Assembly: GCA_965276665.1 (NCBI GenBank) | Contig: OZ255620.1 | Coordinates: 2,790,001 to 2,854,000, forward strand | Length of the DNA stretch: 64,000 nt | From: CAWGJC01 sp965276665 | GTDB taxonomy: Bacteria > Pseudomonadota > Alphaproteobacteria > Acetobacterales > Acetobacteraceae | Direction: 5' to 3' | In this document: one piece after another, positions 7,880-16,208 of the stretch | Position numbering within the stretch: position 1 is the first letter of the stretch | Layout of the letters: each line of letters begins with the position of its first letter | Position numbers and translations under genes: made by a program | Notes under the pieces: model-generated | Seen by the model: the letters and a program-made list of their open reading frames with translations, nothing else | Database searches by the model: none | Told to the model about the DNA's origin: nothing

Positions 7880-9451
7880 TCAGCTCGCGCCGATCGTGGC
7901 CGCGGCGCCGAATTGCCGGGCCAGCACCCAGGTTCCCGCCAACGACATCCCCGCCATCAGCGCCGCATAGGGGGAGGCGGCGGCGAAAGCGAGGGAGGAG
8001 GTGTCGGCCCAGACCTGGACGGCGAGCGTCCGCGTGCCGATCGGCGCCAGCAGCAGCGTCGTCGTGAGCTCGGTGGTGACGGAGATGAACACCATTGCGG
8101 CCGCGGCCCCGAGGCCCGGCCCGGCAAGCGGCAGGATCACCCGCCAGGCGACCGACATCCAGCCGAGCCCGAGCGACCGCCCGGCCTCCTCGAGCCCGCG
8201 CTGCGCCTGCAGCAAGGCCGCCCGCACGCTCACGAGCGCAAGCGGCAGGAACAGCACCGCATAGGCCAGGAGAAGCAGCGCGGCGCTCTGATAAAGCGGC
8301 TGGAACGCCTGCACGGTCAGCGAGACCAGCGCCAGCGCGACCACGATCCCGGGCACGCCCTGCGCCAGATAGGCGCTCCGCTCCAGCAGCGTGATCGTCC
8401 AGCCGTCCCAGCGCGTCGCCAGGAAGCCGAGCGGCACCGCCAGCGCCATGGTGAGCGCGGCGCCCCCCAGCCCGAGCAGCAGCGAGGCGAGCGTCGCATG
8501 GGCGAGCAGCGCCGGCGTCACCTCCACCGGCGAGATCGCCGCCGATCCGTGCTGCGTCAGCCAGTAGAGGATCATCCCGAGCGGCACGCCGAGCGTCACC
8601 ACGACGAAGCCGGCGAACAGCGCCAGCACCGGAAACCTCGCGCGGCCGAGCGCCAGCCGCGTCACCGGTCGCTCGGTGCCGCGGCCGATCCGCCCGTACC
8701 GCGCCCGCCCGCGCACCACCGCCTCCAGCACCAGGCAGACGATGCAGAGCGCGATCAGCACCAGCGCGAGCAGCGCGGTCTCCGGCCCGTCATATCCGGT
8801 GCGGTATTCGGCGTAGAGCTCGGTGGTGAAGGTGCGGAAGCGCAGCAGGGCAAAGGCGCCGAACTCGGTCAGCACGTTGAGCGAGACGAGCAGCATGCCG
8901 CCGAGCAGCGCCGGGCGGAGCTGCGGCAGCACGACGCGGCGGAAGCAGCCGAACCCCCCTTCGCCCAGGCTGCGCGCGGTCTCCTCGAGCGCCGGGTCCA
9001 TGCGGCGGAGCGCGGCGGCGACCGGCAGATAGACGAACGGCGTGTACGAGCAGGTGACCACCAGCAGCGCGCCGGCGAAATCCTGCAGCAGCGGCGAGAG
9101 CGACACCCAGGCATAGCTCGTGATGAAGGGCGGCATCGCCAGCGGCACCGCCGCCAGCACCGCCCAGAGCCGCCGCCCGGGCAGATCGGTGCGCTCGATG
9201 CACCAGGCGAGCGCGGTGCCGATCACCGCCGCCAGCAGGGTCGCCGCACCGATCAGCGCCAGCGTGTTGAGCAGCAGCTCGCCGACCAGCGGGCGAAACA
9301 GCAGGTCGGCCGCATCCTCGCGGTCGATCGCGAAAGCCTGCACCAGCGTCCAGAGCAGCGGCACCAGCACGATCAGCGCGGCGAGCGACCCGGCCGCCAG
9401 CAACCCGGCGGGCGGGCGGCGGCCGCTCTCCGGAGCCGCCGCCCGCCGCAT
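7880..9451 (-). CDS. fbpB: Ferric iron ABC transporter permease (FbpB-like, fused)
   Basis: Inner-membrane permease of about 523 aa with around 12 hydrophobic helices. It is the internally duplicated kind in which one chain carries both BPD_transp_1 halves. Each half ends with the permease coupling loop pattern: EETARSLGEGGFGCFRRVVLPQLRP and EEAGRSLGLGWMSVAWRVILPLAGP regions. Its start codon shares one base with the stop of the binding-protein gene (TGATG), and the ATPase follows after 5 bases. This order (A-B-C) and the two-lobed architecture match FbpB/AfuB iron permeases. Confidence 0.88.
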   Translation of the reverse strand: MRRAAAPESGRRPPAGLLAAGSLAALIVLVPLLWTLVQAFAIDREDAADLLFRPLVGELLLNTLALIGAATLLAAVIGTALAWCIERTDLPGRRLWAVLAAVPLAMPPFITSYAWVSLSPLLQDFAGALLVVTCSYTPFVYLPVAAALRRMDPALEETARSLGEGGFGCFRRVVLPQLRPALLGGMLLVSLNVLTEFGAFALLRFRTFTTELYAEYRTGYDGPETALLALVLIALCIVCLVLEAVVRGRARYGRIGRGTERPVTRLALGRARFPVLALFAGFVVVTLGVPLGMILYWLTQHGSAAISPVEVTPALLAHATLASLLLGLGGAALTMALAVPLGFLATRWDGWTITLLERSAYLAQGVPGIVVALALVSLTVQAFQPLYQSAALLLLAYAVLFLPLALVSVRAALLQAQRGLEEAGRSLGLGWMSVAWRVILPLAGPGLGAAAAMVFISVTTELTTTLLLAPIGTRTLAVQVWADTSSLAFAAASPYAALMAGMSLAGTWVLARQFGAAATIGAS

Positions 9452-10503
9452 CAGAGCAGGCCGGCCTGCCGCAGCAACCGCCCCGATTCCCGGTCGTCGC
9501 CGAGCTGCGCCATGCTCACGCTGGGCGGCTGCAACTGCTCGAACGGCCGGAGCAGCGGGTTCGGCGCGGCGCCCGCCACCAGCGGATACTCGTAATCGAT
9601 ATCGCTCGCGCCGAGCGCCGCCTGCATGTCTTTGGAGACGAGGAAGGCCAGGTATTTCTGCGCCTCGGCCTGGTGCCTCGAAGCGTGCATCACCGCCGCG
9701 CCCGACACGTTGATCAGCGCGCCGACATCGCCATTCGCGAAATGATGGATCTGGCTGACCGTCTTGCCCGCGCCCTTCTCGGTGCGCAGCCGCGCCCAGT
9801 AATAATTGTTGACGATGCCGGTGGCGACGCCGCCGCGCTCCACCGCCGCGACCACGCCCTCGTCATCGTCGAACACCTGCGCGTTGGTCTTGAGGCCGCG
9901 CAGCCAGGCGAGCGCCGCGGTGCGGCCCTTCAGCGTGACCACGGCGCTGACCAGCGGCAGGAAATCGGCATCCGCCGGCGCGATCGCGACCTTGCCCTTC
10001 CACGCCACGCCCGAGAGGTCGAGCAGCGAGGCCGGAAGCTGGCTCTCCTGGATCAGCTTCGGATTGAAGGCGAGCACGTTCTCGCGCGCCAGCACGCCGA
10101 CCCAGCTCCCATCCGCCGCGCTGTATTTCGCCGGCACCTGCGAGAGTGTCGCCGGATCGACCTTGGCGAGCAGCTTGTGCTCGTCGAGCAGCACGAGCTC
10201 GGGCGAATTTTCCGTGAAGAACACATCCGCCGGCGAGGCGGCGCCCTCCTTGACGAGCTGGCTCGCGAGCTCGGGCGCCTCGCCCTGGCGCGTCCGCACC
10301 GCGATGCCCGTCGCCTTGGTGAAGGCGGCGTTGATCATGTCCACCATCTGCTGGTGCTGCGCCGCGTAGAGGGTGAGCGTGACCGGGGAGGCGGCCGGTG
10401 CGGCGCGCAGCAGGCGCGGCGCGGCGGCGATGCCGAGCCCTGCCGCCAGCCCCATCGCCCCGCGCACCAGCCCGCGGCGGGTCATCCTGCTTTCTGCGCC
10501 CAT
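9451..10503 (-). CDS. fbpA: Periplasmic iron(III)-binding protein (FbpA-like)
   Basis: Extracytoplasmic solute-binding protein of about 350 aa, the usual FbpA size. The N-terminus has a Tat/Sec-like signal (MTRRGLVRGAMGLAAGLGIAAA). It contains the paired tyrosines GIVNNYYWARL, which in FbpA/FutA proteins provide iron-coordinating side chains, and the early segment LTLYAAQHQQMVDM followed by FTKATGIAVRTRQGE. AGGAG lies 6 bases before ATG 10503, favouring it over the ATG at 10485. It heads the fbpABC operon with a strong Fur-like box just upstream. Iron as ligand is well supported by the tyrosine pair and context. Confidence 0.88.
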   Translation of the reverse strand: MGAESRMTRRGLVRGAMGLAAGLGIAAAPRLLRAAPAASPVTLTLYAAQHQQMVDMINAAFTKATGIAVRTRQGEAPELASQLVKEGAASPADVFFTENSPELVLLDEHKLLAKVDPATLSQVPAKYSAADGSWVGVLARENVLAFNPKLIQESQLPASLLDLSGVAWKGKVAIAPADADFLPLVSAVVTLKGRTAALAWLRGLKTNAQVFDDDEGVVAAVERGGVATGIVNNYYWARLRTEKGAGKTVSQIHHFANGDVGALINVSGAAVMHASRHQAEAQKYLAFLVSKDMQAALGASDIDYEYPLVAGAAPNPLLRPFEQLQPPSVSMAQLGDDRESGRLLRQAGLL

Positions 10504-10522
10504 CGGCCACTCCTAATAGTTT

Positions 10523-10551
10523 AAGCGAACGCTTTTGCGAACGCTTCGCAA
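10523..10551. promoter_or_regulatory. Double Fur-like operator upstream of fbpA
   Basis: TTGCGAACGCTTCGCAA at 10535-10551 is a perfect 7+7 inverted repeat with a 3-base spacer. Just before it, AAGCGAACGCTT at 10523-10534 is a second, smaller palindrome that repeats GCGAACGCTT directly. Two adjacent sites suggest cooperative binding of a dimeric regulator. They lie 20-48 bases upstream of the fbpA start codon and match the boxes at 6771 and 5137. Confidence 0.7.
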
Positions 10552-10650
10552 TCGCGTCGCGAGGTATCACCGCGCCTGTCCCAGGTCAATCACCCGTACG
10601 GCGATATGGGGCGCGGCCTCCGGCGGGCTACTTGCAGCGTGTCCCGCGCA

Positions 10651-11412
10651 CTACTTGCGACGGAAGCAATACCGGTAGGCCTCCGCGAAGCCGAGCGAGC
10701 GATAGAGGCCGAGCGCCGCCGCGTTCGAGGCCGGAAGTTGCAGCCATGCAACGCGCGCGCCGAGCGAGCCTGCGGCCGACATCGCCTCGAACATCAGCTG
10801 CCGGGCGAGACCGGCGCGGCGGGCGGCCGGGATGGTCGCCATGTCGAAGATCGCGGCGTACCGGCCGTCCAGCGTCAGCCGCATCGCGCAGGCCGCCATC
10901 CCCTCATGCGAGAGCAGCGGAAACAGCGACGGGAGCGCCAGCAGCGCGATCGATTCCCGCATCTCGTCCAGCCTTTCGCCCGCCATCGTCGTGCCGACCA
11001 CGTCGAACCAGCCAGGCGCCGGCGTCTCGGCGAAGCCATGCTTCACCGGCCGCAGCGGCGGCGTCAGCTCGGCACGCAGCAGGATGCGCTCATCCTCTGT
11101 CGCGTAGCCCCGCTCGGTGAGCGCCGCGTCGAGCGAAGGCGGCGTCAGCGGCGTCACCCGGAACATCGTCGGCATGCTGAACCGGCGATACACCGCCTCG
11201 ATCTCGGCGATCCGGCCCGCCACCTCCTCGCCGTCGCCGGGGTCGAGACAGGTGACGGAATTCGCCCGCTTCATGCTGCCGCCGCGCGCCACCCGCACGA
11301 TCCAGCTGCCGTTGAACAGCGTGTGCAGCGCCGGCAGCACGTTGAGCCCGGTCCGTTCCATGCGGATGATCTGTGCCGGCGTCAGCCGCCCACCTTCCGC
11401 CGCCAATGCCAT
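10651..11412 (-). CDS. GNAT-family N-acetyltransferase
   Basis: Cytosolic acyl-CoA-dependent acetyltransferase of about 253 aa. The C-terminal half has the acetyl-CoA site in degenerate form, IFDMATIPAARRAGLARQLM, followed by NAAALGLYRSLGFAEAYRYCFRRK, the typical GNAT C-terminus. The N-terminal 100 residues form the extra domain seen in larger GNAT proteins (LFNGSWIVRVARGGSMKRANSV). GAGGAG lies 6 bases before the ATG. It follows argH-lptM on the same strand after 63 bases and may be co-transcribed. In many alphaproteobacteria lysA occupies this place. Substrate unknown. Confidence 0.85.
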   Translation of the reverse strand: MALAAEGGRLTPAQIIRMERTGLNVLPALHTLFNGSWIVRVARGGSMKRANSVTCLDPGDGEEVAGRIAEIEAVYRRFSMPTMFRVTPLTPPSLDAALTERGYATEDERILLRAELTPPLRPVKHGFAETPAPGWFDVVGTTMAGERLDEMRESIALLALPSLFPLLSHEGMAACAMRLTLDGRYAAIFDMATIPAARRAGLARQLMFEAMSAAGSLGARVAWLQLPASNAAALGLYRSLGFAEAYRYCFRRK

Positions 11413-11475
11413 GCGCTGCTCCTCGGGTCTGCAACAAAGACGCCCTGCCCGACCCTCGACGCCGGGCTTGCCATG

Positions 11476-11604
11476 TCAGAACGTCGGATAGGTCCGCGGG
11501 TAGCTGATTTCGTCCGACGGACCCGGCGCCGACGGCGCGCCGCGCTTGCCGCAGGCGGCGAGGCCGAGCAGGGCGGCGAACAGCAGGATGGCGGCGCGCC
11601 TCAT
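11476..11604 (-). CDS. lptM: LptM-like small lipoprotein
   Basis: A 42-residue protein, MRRAAILLFAALLGLAACGK and onward, with a lipobox LAAC: the hydrophobic leader would be cleaved before Cys18, leaving a short Pro-rich periplasmic tail. This matches YifL/LptM small lipoproteins, which in Enterobacteria assist maturation of the LptDE LPS translocon. Its ATG overlaps the argH stop (ATGA at 11601-11604), the classic argH-lptM arrangement in proteobacteria. The role in LPS export is inferred from family and position. Confidence 0.85.
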   Translation of the reverse strand: MRRAAILLFAALLGLAACGKRGAPSAPGPSDEISYPRTYPTF

Positions 11605-13013
11605 GCGCCGAGCGCCTCGCGCCAGCGTGCCGCCTGCGCCGCCACGTTCGCCGGCGCCGTCCCGCCATAGGAGATACGGGAGGCGACGGAGGCCTCGACG
11701 CTCAGCACTCCGAACACCGCCTCGGTGATGCGCGGCTCCTCCGCCCGCATCTCCTCGAGCGTGAGCCCGGCGAGATCGACCCCCTTCGCCTCCGCCCGCG
11801 AGACCAGCCGGCCGGTGACGTGATGGGCGGTGCGGAACGGCAGATGCAGCACGCGCACCAGCCAGTCCGCGAGATCGGTCGCGACCGCGAAGCCGGCCCC
11901 TGCGACCGCGCGCATCCGCGCGAGATCGGGCGTCATGTCGCGGACCATGCCGGCGGTTGCGGCGAGCGCCAGGGCCAGCGCCTCGGCGGCGTCGAACACC
12001 GGCTCCTTGTCCTCCTGCATGTCCTTCGCATAGGCGAGCGGCAGGCCCTTCATCACGGTGGCGAGCGTCACCAGCGCCCCCAGGACGCGGCCCGATTTCG
12101 CCCGCGTGAGCTCGGCGGCATCCGGGTTGCGCTTCTGCGGCATGATCGAGCTGCCGGTGGTGAAGGCGTCCGACAGCGCGACGAAGCGGAACGGCGCGCT
12201 GCACCAGAGGGTGATCTCCTCCGCGAAGCGCGAGAGGTGCATCGCGGCGATCGACGCCGCGCCGAGGAATTCCAGCGCGAAATCGCGGTCCGAGACCGCG
12301 TCGAGCGAGTTGGCGGCCGGCCGGTCGAAGCCGAGCGCGCCGGCCGTCATCATCCGGTCGATCGGGAAGGAGGTGCCGGCGAGCGCCGCCGCGCCGAGCG
12401 GGCATTCGTTGAGCCGCCGCCGCGCATCGGCGAACCGGCCGCGATCGCGCGCCAGCATCTCGACATAGGCGAGCAGGTGATGGCCGAAGGTGACCGGCTG
12501 CGCCGTCTGCAGATGGGTGAAGCCCGGCATCGGGTCCGCCGCATGGGCCGCAGCGCGCTCGACCAGGGCGCGCATCACGTCGGCGATCTGCGCCTCGAGC
12601 CCGTCGATCGCGTCGCGCACCCAGAGGCGGAAATCGGTCGCCACCTGGTCGTTGCGGCTCCGCGCGGTGTGCAGCCGCTTGCCCGCCTCGCCGATCCGCT
12701 CGGTGAGGCGCGCCTCGATATTCATGTGAATGTCCTCGAGCGCCGAGTCGAAGGCGAAGCGCCCGGCGGCGATTTCCATCGCGATCGCGTCGAGCCCCTC
12801 GCCGATCGCGCCGGCTTCCGCGGCACTCAGCAGGCCGATCCGCGCCAGCATCGCGGCATGCGCGCGCGAGCCCGCGATGTCCTGCCGCCACATCTTGCGG
12901 TCGAAGCCGATCGAGGCATTTATCTCCTGCATGATGACCGACGGGCCGGCCGCGAAGCGGCCGCCCCATTGCGCATTGGCCTCGGCGTTGCGGAGCTCCG
13001 GGGTCTCGCTCAC
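11601..13013 (-). CDS. argH: Argininosuccinate lyase
   Basis: Cytosolic enzyme splitting argininosuccinate into arginine and fumarate, the last step of arginine biosynthesis. It is about 470 aa, normal for the family. The fumarase/aspartase signature GSSIMPQKRNPD is present with its catalytic serine loop, plus HTARSRNDQVATDFRLW and GFTHLQTAQPVTFGHH (catalytic His region). The start is GTG at 13013; no better ATG is available. The lptM gene overlaps its stop and a TlpA-like gene diverges from it 56 bases away. argG lies about 3.5 kb further on, on the same strand. Confidence 0.97.
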   Translation of the reverse strand: MSETPELRNAEANAQWGGRFAAGPSVIMQEINASIGFDRKMWRQDIAGSRAHAAMLARIGLLSAAEAGAIGEGLDAIAMEIAAGRFAFDSALEDIHMNIEARLTERIGEAGKRLHTARSRNDQVATDFRLWVRDAIDGLEAQIADVMRALVERAAAHAADPMPGFTHLQTAQPVTFGHHLLAYVEMLARDRGRFADARRRLNECPLGAAALAGTSFPIDRMMTAGALGFDRPAANSLDAVSDRDFALEFLGAASIAAMHLSRFAEEITLWCSAPFRFVALSDAFTTGSSIMPQKRNPDAAELTRAKSGRVLGALVTLATVMKGLPLAYAKDMQEDKEPVFDAAEALALALAATAGMVRDMTPDLARMRAVAGAGFAVATDLADWLVRVLHLPFRTAHHVTGRLVSRAEAKGVDLAGLTLEEMRAEEPRITEAVFGVLSVEASVASRISYGGTAPANVAAQAARWREALGA

Positions 13014-13069
13014 CTGTCCGCCCTTTTCGAGGAAGCCGTCATGCCCTGCGCCAATCCGCCCCGCATCCC

Positions 13070-13615
13070 ATGCTGATCCGGCGCCGCATCCTGCTGGCCG
13101 CCTCGGCCGGGACCGTAGCGGCGGCCTCGTTCCCGCGCAAACCGGCCGCGCAGGAGATCCGCAGCTTCCAGGCGGCGTTCCAGGCCACCGACCCGCCGGC
13201 CCCGCCGCCCGCGCTCATCTTCACCGATGCGGATGGCAAGGTGCAGCGCCTCGCCGGCTTTGCCGGCCAGCCGGTGGTGCTCAATCTCTGGGCCACCTGG
13301 TGCATGCCCTGCGTCGCCGAGATGCCGGCGCTCGACCGGCTCGCCGAGCAGCTCAAGGGGCAGGCCGCGGTGCTGCCGCTCTCCTCCGATCACGGCGGCG
13401 CGACCGTGGTGCGCGCCTTCTACGCGGCGCACGGCATCCGCGAGCTGCCGGTGCTGCTCGACCCCGACGGCGATGCGGCGCGCAAGCTCGCGGTGCGCGG
13501 CATCCCGACCACGCTCATCATCGACCGCAACGGCCGCGAGCGCGGGCGCACCGAAGGCGCGGTCACCTGGACCGATCCCGACACGATCTCCGCGCTCCAT
13601 CATCTGTTCGCATGA
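13070..13615 (+). CDS. TlpA-like periplasmic thiol:disulfide oxidoreductase
   Basis: Exported thioredoxin-fold protein of about 181 aa. The N-terminus MLIRRRILLAASAGTVAAAS is a signal peptide or anchor. The redox site WATWCMPC (about residue 77) has the CxxC of TlpA/ResA reductases and is followed by the cis-proline segment VRGIPTTLIIDRNG. TlpA-type proteins reduce cysteines during cytochrome maturation or in copper chaperones. It is divergent from argH, an arrangement common in alphaproteobacteria. The stop codon is inside the first copy of a 21-bp tandem duplication. Confidence 0.9.
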   Translation: MLIRRRILLAASAGTVAAASFPRKPAAQEIRSFQAAFQATDPPAPPPALIFTDADGKVQRLAGFAGQPVVLNLWATWCMPCVAEMPALDRLAEQLKGQAAVLPLSSDHGGATVVRAFYAAHGIRELPVLLDPDGDAARKLAVRGIPTTLIIDRNGRERGRTEGAVTWTDPDTISALHHLFA

Positions 13616-13642
13616 GGGTGGCATCTGTTCGCATGAGGGTGG
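13601..13642 (+). repeat. 21-bp tandem duplication at the TlpA-like gene end
   Basis: A 21-bp unit (catctgttcgcatgagggtg plus g) occurs twice, at 13601-13621 and 13622-13642. The first copy ends the TlpA-like gene; the second lies just before the DUF938 start codon. It looks like a recent slip duplication that lengthened the gap between the genes. Confidence 0.9.
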
Positions 13643-13646
13643 CCGC

Positions 13647-14255
13647 ATGAGCGCGCCGGATGCACGGCGCCAGGCGCCGGCCGCCGCGCGCAACCGGGAC
13701 GCGATCCTCGCCGCGCTGCGTCCGCACCTCGCCCCCTGCCGGCTGGTGCTCGAAGTGGCGAGCGGATCGGGCGAGCACGTCGTGCATTTCGCCCGCGCGC
13801 TGCCGGATGTCGCCTTCCAGCCGACCGACCTCGACGCCGATGCGCGCGCCAGCATCGACGCCTGGGCCGCCTCGGAAGGACTGGCCAATATCCGCCCCGC
13901 CCGTGCGCTCGACGCCACCGCCGCCGAATGGCCGGTGGCGGATGCGGATGCGGTGGTCTGCATCAACATGATCCACATCGCGCCCTGGGCGGCGACGCTC
14001 GGCCTGCTGCGCGGCGCGGCTCACACGCTGGCGCCGGGCGCGCCGCTTTGCCTCTACGGGCCGTACCGTCGCGACGGCGCACACACCGCGCCGAGCAACG
14101 CCGCGTTCGATGCGGGCCTGCAATCGCGCAACCCCGAATGGGGCGTGCGGGATGTCGGGGATGTGGCCGCGGAGGCCGCACGCTGCGGCTTCTCCGCGCC
14201 CACCATCCACACGATGCCGGCGAATAATCTCTGTCTGGTCTTCGCCCGCGGCTAA
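13647..14255 (+). CDS. DUF938 class I SAM-dependent methyltransferase-like protein
   Basis: About 202 aa. Residues 30-60 carry the SAM-binding motif I-like LVLEVASGSGEHVVHFARAL, followed by motif II FQPTDLDADARASIDAW. NMIHIAPWAATLGLLRGA and LCLYGPYRRDGAHTAPSNAAFD are hallmarks of DUF938 proteins. The ATG at 13647 is chosen because in-frame upstream sequence is only the tail of the TlpA-like gene read in another phase. Probably co-transcribed with the TlpA-like gene. The methyl acceptor is unknown. Confidence 0.85.
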   Translation: MSAPDARRQAPAAARNRDAILAALRPHLAPCRLVLEVASGSGEHVVHFARALPDVAFQPTDLDADARASIDAWAASEGLANIRPARALDATAAEWPVADADAVVCINMIHIAPWAATLGLLRGAAHTLAPGAPLCLYGPYRRDGAHTAPSNAAFDAGLQSRNPEWGVRDVGDVAAEAARCGFSAPTIHTMPANNLCLVFARG

Positions 14256-14566
14256 TAGATCGGCGAGAATTTCGTCGGCTTCAGGATCTTGTTCTCCTGC
14301 GCGGTGAACAGGCCGACATTGCTCTTGATGAAGGCCTGCCATTCCGGATCGGCCGCCATCCTTGCGCGCCGCGCCTCGCGGTCGGCGATGTCCTCATACG
14401 CCCAGATATGCACGATCTGGTTGAGCGGCCCGATATCGGAGACGAAATACCCGACCAGCCGCCCGAGATGCTTCATCTGGATGGGCAGCCCCTCCTTCTC
14501 GTACCGCTCCATGTATTCCGCGGTGCGGCCGGACACGATGGTATAGGTGCGGTGATCGACGATCAT
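14252..14566 (-). CDS. NIPSNAP-family protein
   Basis: Small protein of 104 aa with the NIPSNAP fold signature: MIVDHRTYTIVSGRTAEYME, GYFVSDIGPLNQIVHIWAYE and RRARMAADPEWQAFI. It belongs to the ferredoxin-like alpha/beta-barrel dimers; the bacterial role is not established. It is convergent with the DUF938 gene with a 4-base overlap at the stops. A 41-base gap separates it from the upstream peptide-binding protein gene on the same strand, so the two may share a transcript. Confidence 0.85.
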   Translation of the reverse strand: MIVDHRTYTIVSGRTAEYMERYEKEGLPIQMKHLGRLVGYFVSDIGPLNQIVHIWAYEDIADREARRARMAADPEWQAFIKSNVGLFTAQENKILKPTKFSPIY

Positions 14567-14607
14567 GCGATGTCTCCGTATTAGCGATATTGGCGATGCG
14601 CGATGAT

Positions 14608-16143
14608 CTACTCCCGCCGCACGTCCTGCAACCGCAGCAGCCCGTCCGGCATCGGCGTGAAGCCGGCGATCCTGCGCGACACGCCCTCGATGTTGCGCGT
14701 GGTCCAGAGATAGATCAGCGGCAGATCCGTGTTCACCTGCTGGAACGCCCGCGCATAGAGATCGCGCCGTGCCGCGACATCCGTCGCCACCCGCCCCTGA
14801 TCGAGCAGCGAGTCGACCTGCGGATTCGCGTAATGCGAGAAATTCAGCGCCCCGCCGCTGTGCAGAAAACTCCAGGCATTGCTGTCGGTATCGAGCAGGC
14901 CGGACCACCCGCCCACCGACATCTGGAAATCGCCGCGCACCGTCTCCGCAAGCGCGGTGCCGAACTCGACCGCGTTCACATGCACGTCGAACCCGGTCTG
15001 CGCCGCCATCGCCTGGATCACCTCGCCCGTCTGCACCGCCTGCGGCGTGTTGTAGACGAGAAGATCGACCGGGAACGGCGTCTTCACGCCCGCCGCCGCC
15101 AGCAGCGCCTTGGCCTTCGCGACATCGCGACTGGGGACCGGAACCGACGGCGCGTAAAGCGGGCTGATCGCAGACGTCGCCTGCGCATTCGGCGGATACA
15201 ACCCGGCATAGACGACATTGCTGAGCGCCTGCCGGTCGATCGACAGATCGAACGCCATGCGCACGCGCGGATCCTGTCCGAGCGGCGTGTTCGCGCGCGG
15301 CCCGTTGCCGACATTCACCACGAGACCGCCATAGCCGAGGCTCGGCACGGACACCACGGTGAGCGCCGGATTGCGCTCGACCGTCGCGACATCGAGCGGC
15401 GCCATCTCCGCCATGTCGAGCGCACCGGCCTCGAGATTCGTGCGCCGCACGCTGCTATCCGGAATGATGCGATAGGTCACCCGGTCGAAATGGATGCGGC
15501 CCGCATCCCAATACCCGGGGAAACGCGCCATCGTCACATGATCCTGCGCCACCCGATCAACGAAACTGAACGGCCCGGCACACACCGGATGCTGGCCGAA
15601 CGACGCCCCCTCGCTCTCCGCCGCCTTCGGCGCGACGATCATCCCCGCCCGATCCGTCAGTGCGGCGACGAAGGGCGAGAAAGCCTGCTTCATCACCACG
15701 CGCACCGTCATCGGATCGATGATCTCGGCATGATCCATCGCGCCGATCTCGCTCTTCCGATAGCTGCCGGTCGCGGTAACATCCCGCTGCAGCGAATACA
15801 CGACCGCATTCGCATCAAGCTTCTCGCCATCCTGGAACGACACATCAGGCCGCACATGAATGACCAGCGTGCGCCCATCCGCCCACGCATAACTCTGCGC
15901 AAGCACCGGCACGATGTTCAGCTTCGCATCCATGTCGACCAGCTTGTCGCACAACGCCGTCATCATCACCGTGCCGACATAAGTGTGCGAAAACGTCGGA
16001 TCGAGCGTATCCGGATCATCGCGCATCCCAATGCGCAACGTATCCGGGCGCAACGTATCCGGGCGCGACGTATCCGGCGTCTGCGCCTGCGCAGGGTGTG
16101 CGAGCAGCATCATGCCGAAAGCCACCAAAGCCGCACGCATCAT
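14608..16143 (-). CDS. Peptide-type ABC transporter substrate-binding protein (SBP family 5), orphan
   Basis: Periplasmic binding protein of about 511 aa. Signal peptide MMRAALVAFGMMLLAHPAQA is followed by a short DTLRP repeat and the family-5 opening RIGMRDDPDTLDPTFSHTYV. Further hallmarks are VVYSLQRDVTATGS, RMAFDLSIDRQALSNVVYAG and the C-terminal PLIYLWTTRNIEGVSRRIAGF. GGAGG lies 3 bases before ATG 16143 and 6 before ATG 16140, so 16140 may be the true start. No permease or ATPase is adjacent. Longer in-frame readings to 16392 run through an intergenic repeat and are rejected. Ligand unknown (peptide, opine or nickel type). Confidence 0.88.
   Translation of the reverse strand: MMRAALVAFGMMLLAHPAQAQTPDTSRPDTLRPDTLRIGMRDDPDTLDPTFSHTYVGTVMMTALCDKLVDMDAKLNIVPVLAQSYAWADGRTLVIHVRPDVSFQDGEKLDANAVVYSLQRDVTATGSYRKSEIGAMDHAEIIDPMTVRVVMKQAFSPFVAALTDRAGMIVAPKAAESEGASFGQHPVCAGPFSFVDRVAQDHVTMARFPGYWDAGRIHFDRVTYRIIPDSSVRRTNLEAGALDMAEMAPLDVATVERNPALTVVSVPSLGYGGLVVNVGNGPRANTPLGQDPRVRMAFDLSIDRQALSNVVYAGLYPPNAQATSAISPLYAPSVPVPSRDVAKAKALLAAAGVKTPFPVDLLVYNTPQAVQTGEVIQAMAAQTGFDVHVNAVEFGTALAETVRGDFQMSVGGWSGLLDTDSNAWSFLHSGGALNFSHYANPQVDSLLDQGRVATDVAARRDLYARAFQQVNTDLPLIYLWTTRNIEGVSRRIAGFTPMPDGLLRLQDVRRE
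16033..16077 (+). repeat. 15-bp minisatellite, three units, in the binding-protein N-terminus
   Basis: Three tandem 15-bp units (gcgcaacgtatccgg, the third with one change) at 16033, 16048 and 16063. On the minus strand they encode the repeated DTLRP/DTSRP linker right after the signal peptide cleavage region. Confidence 0.88.
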
Positions 16144-16208
16144 TCGCCTCCACCGCCGCGCTCCGTTGCGAGCATGGATCATGATGCGGCGGTGCGGCAA
16201 GGGAGGGG

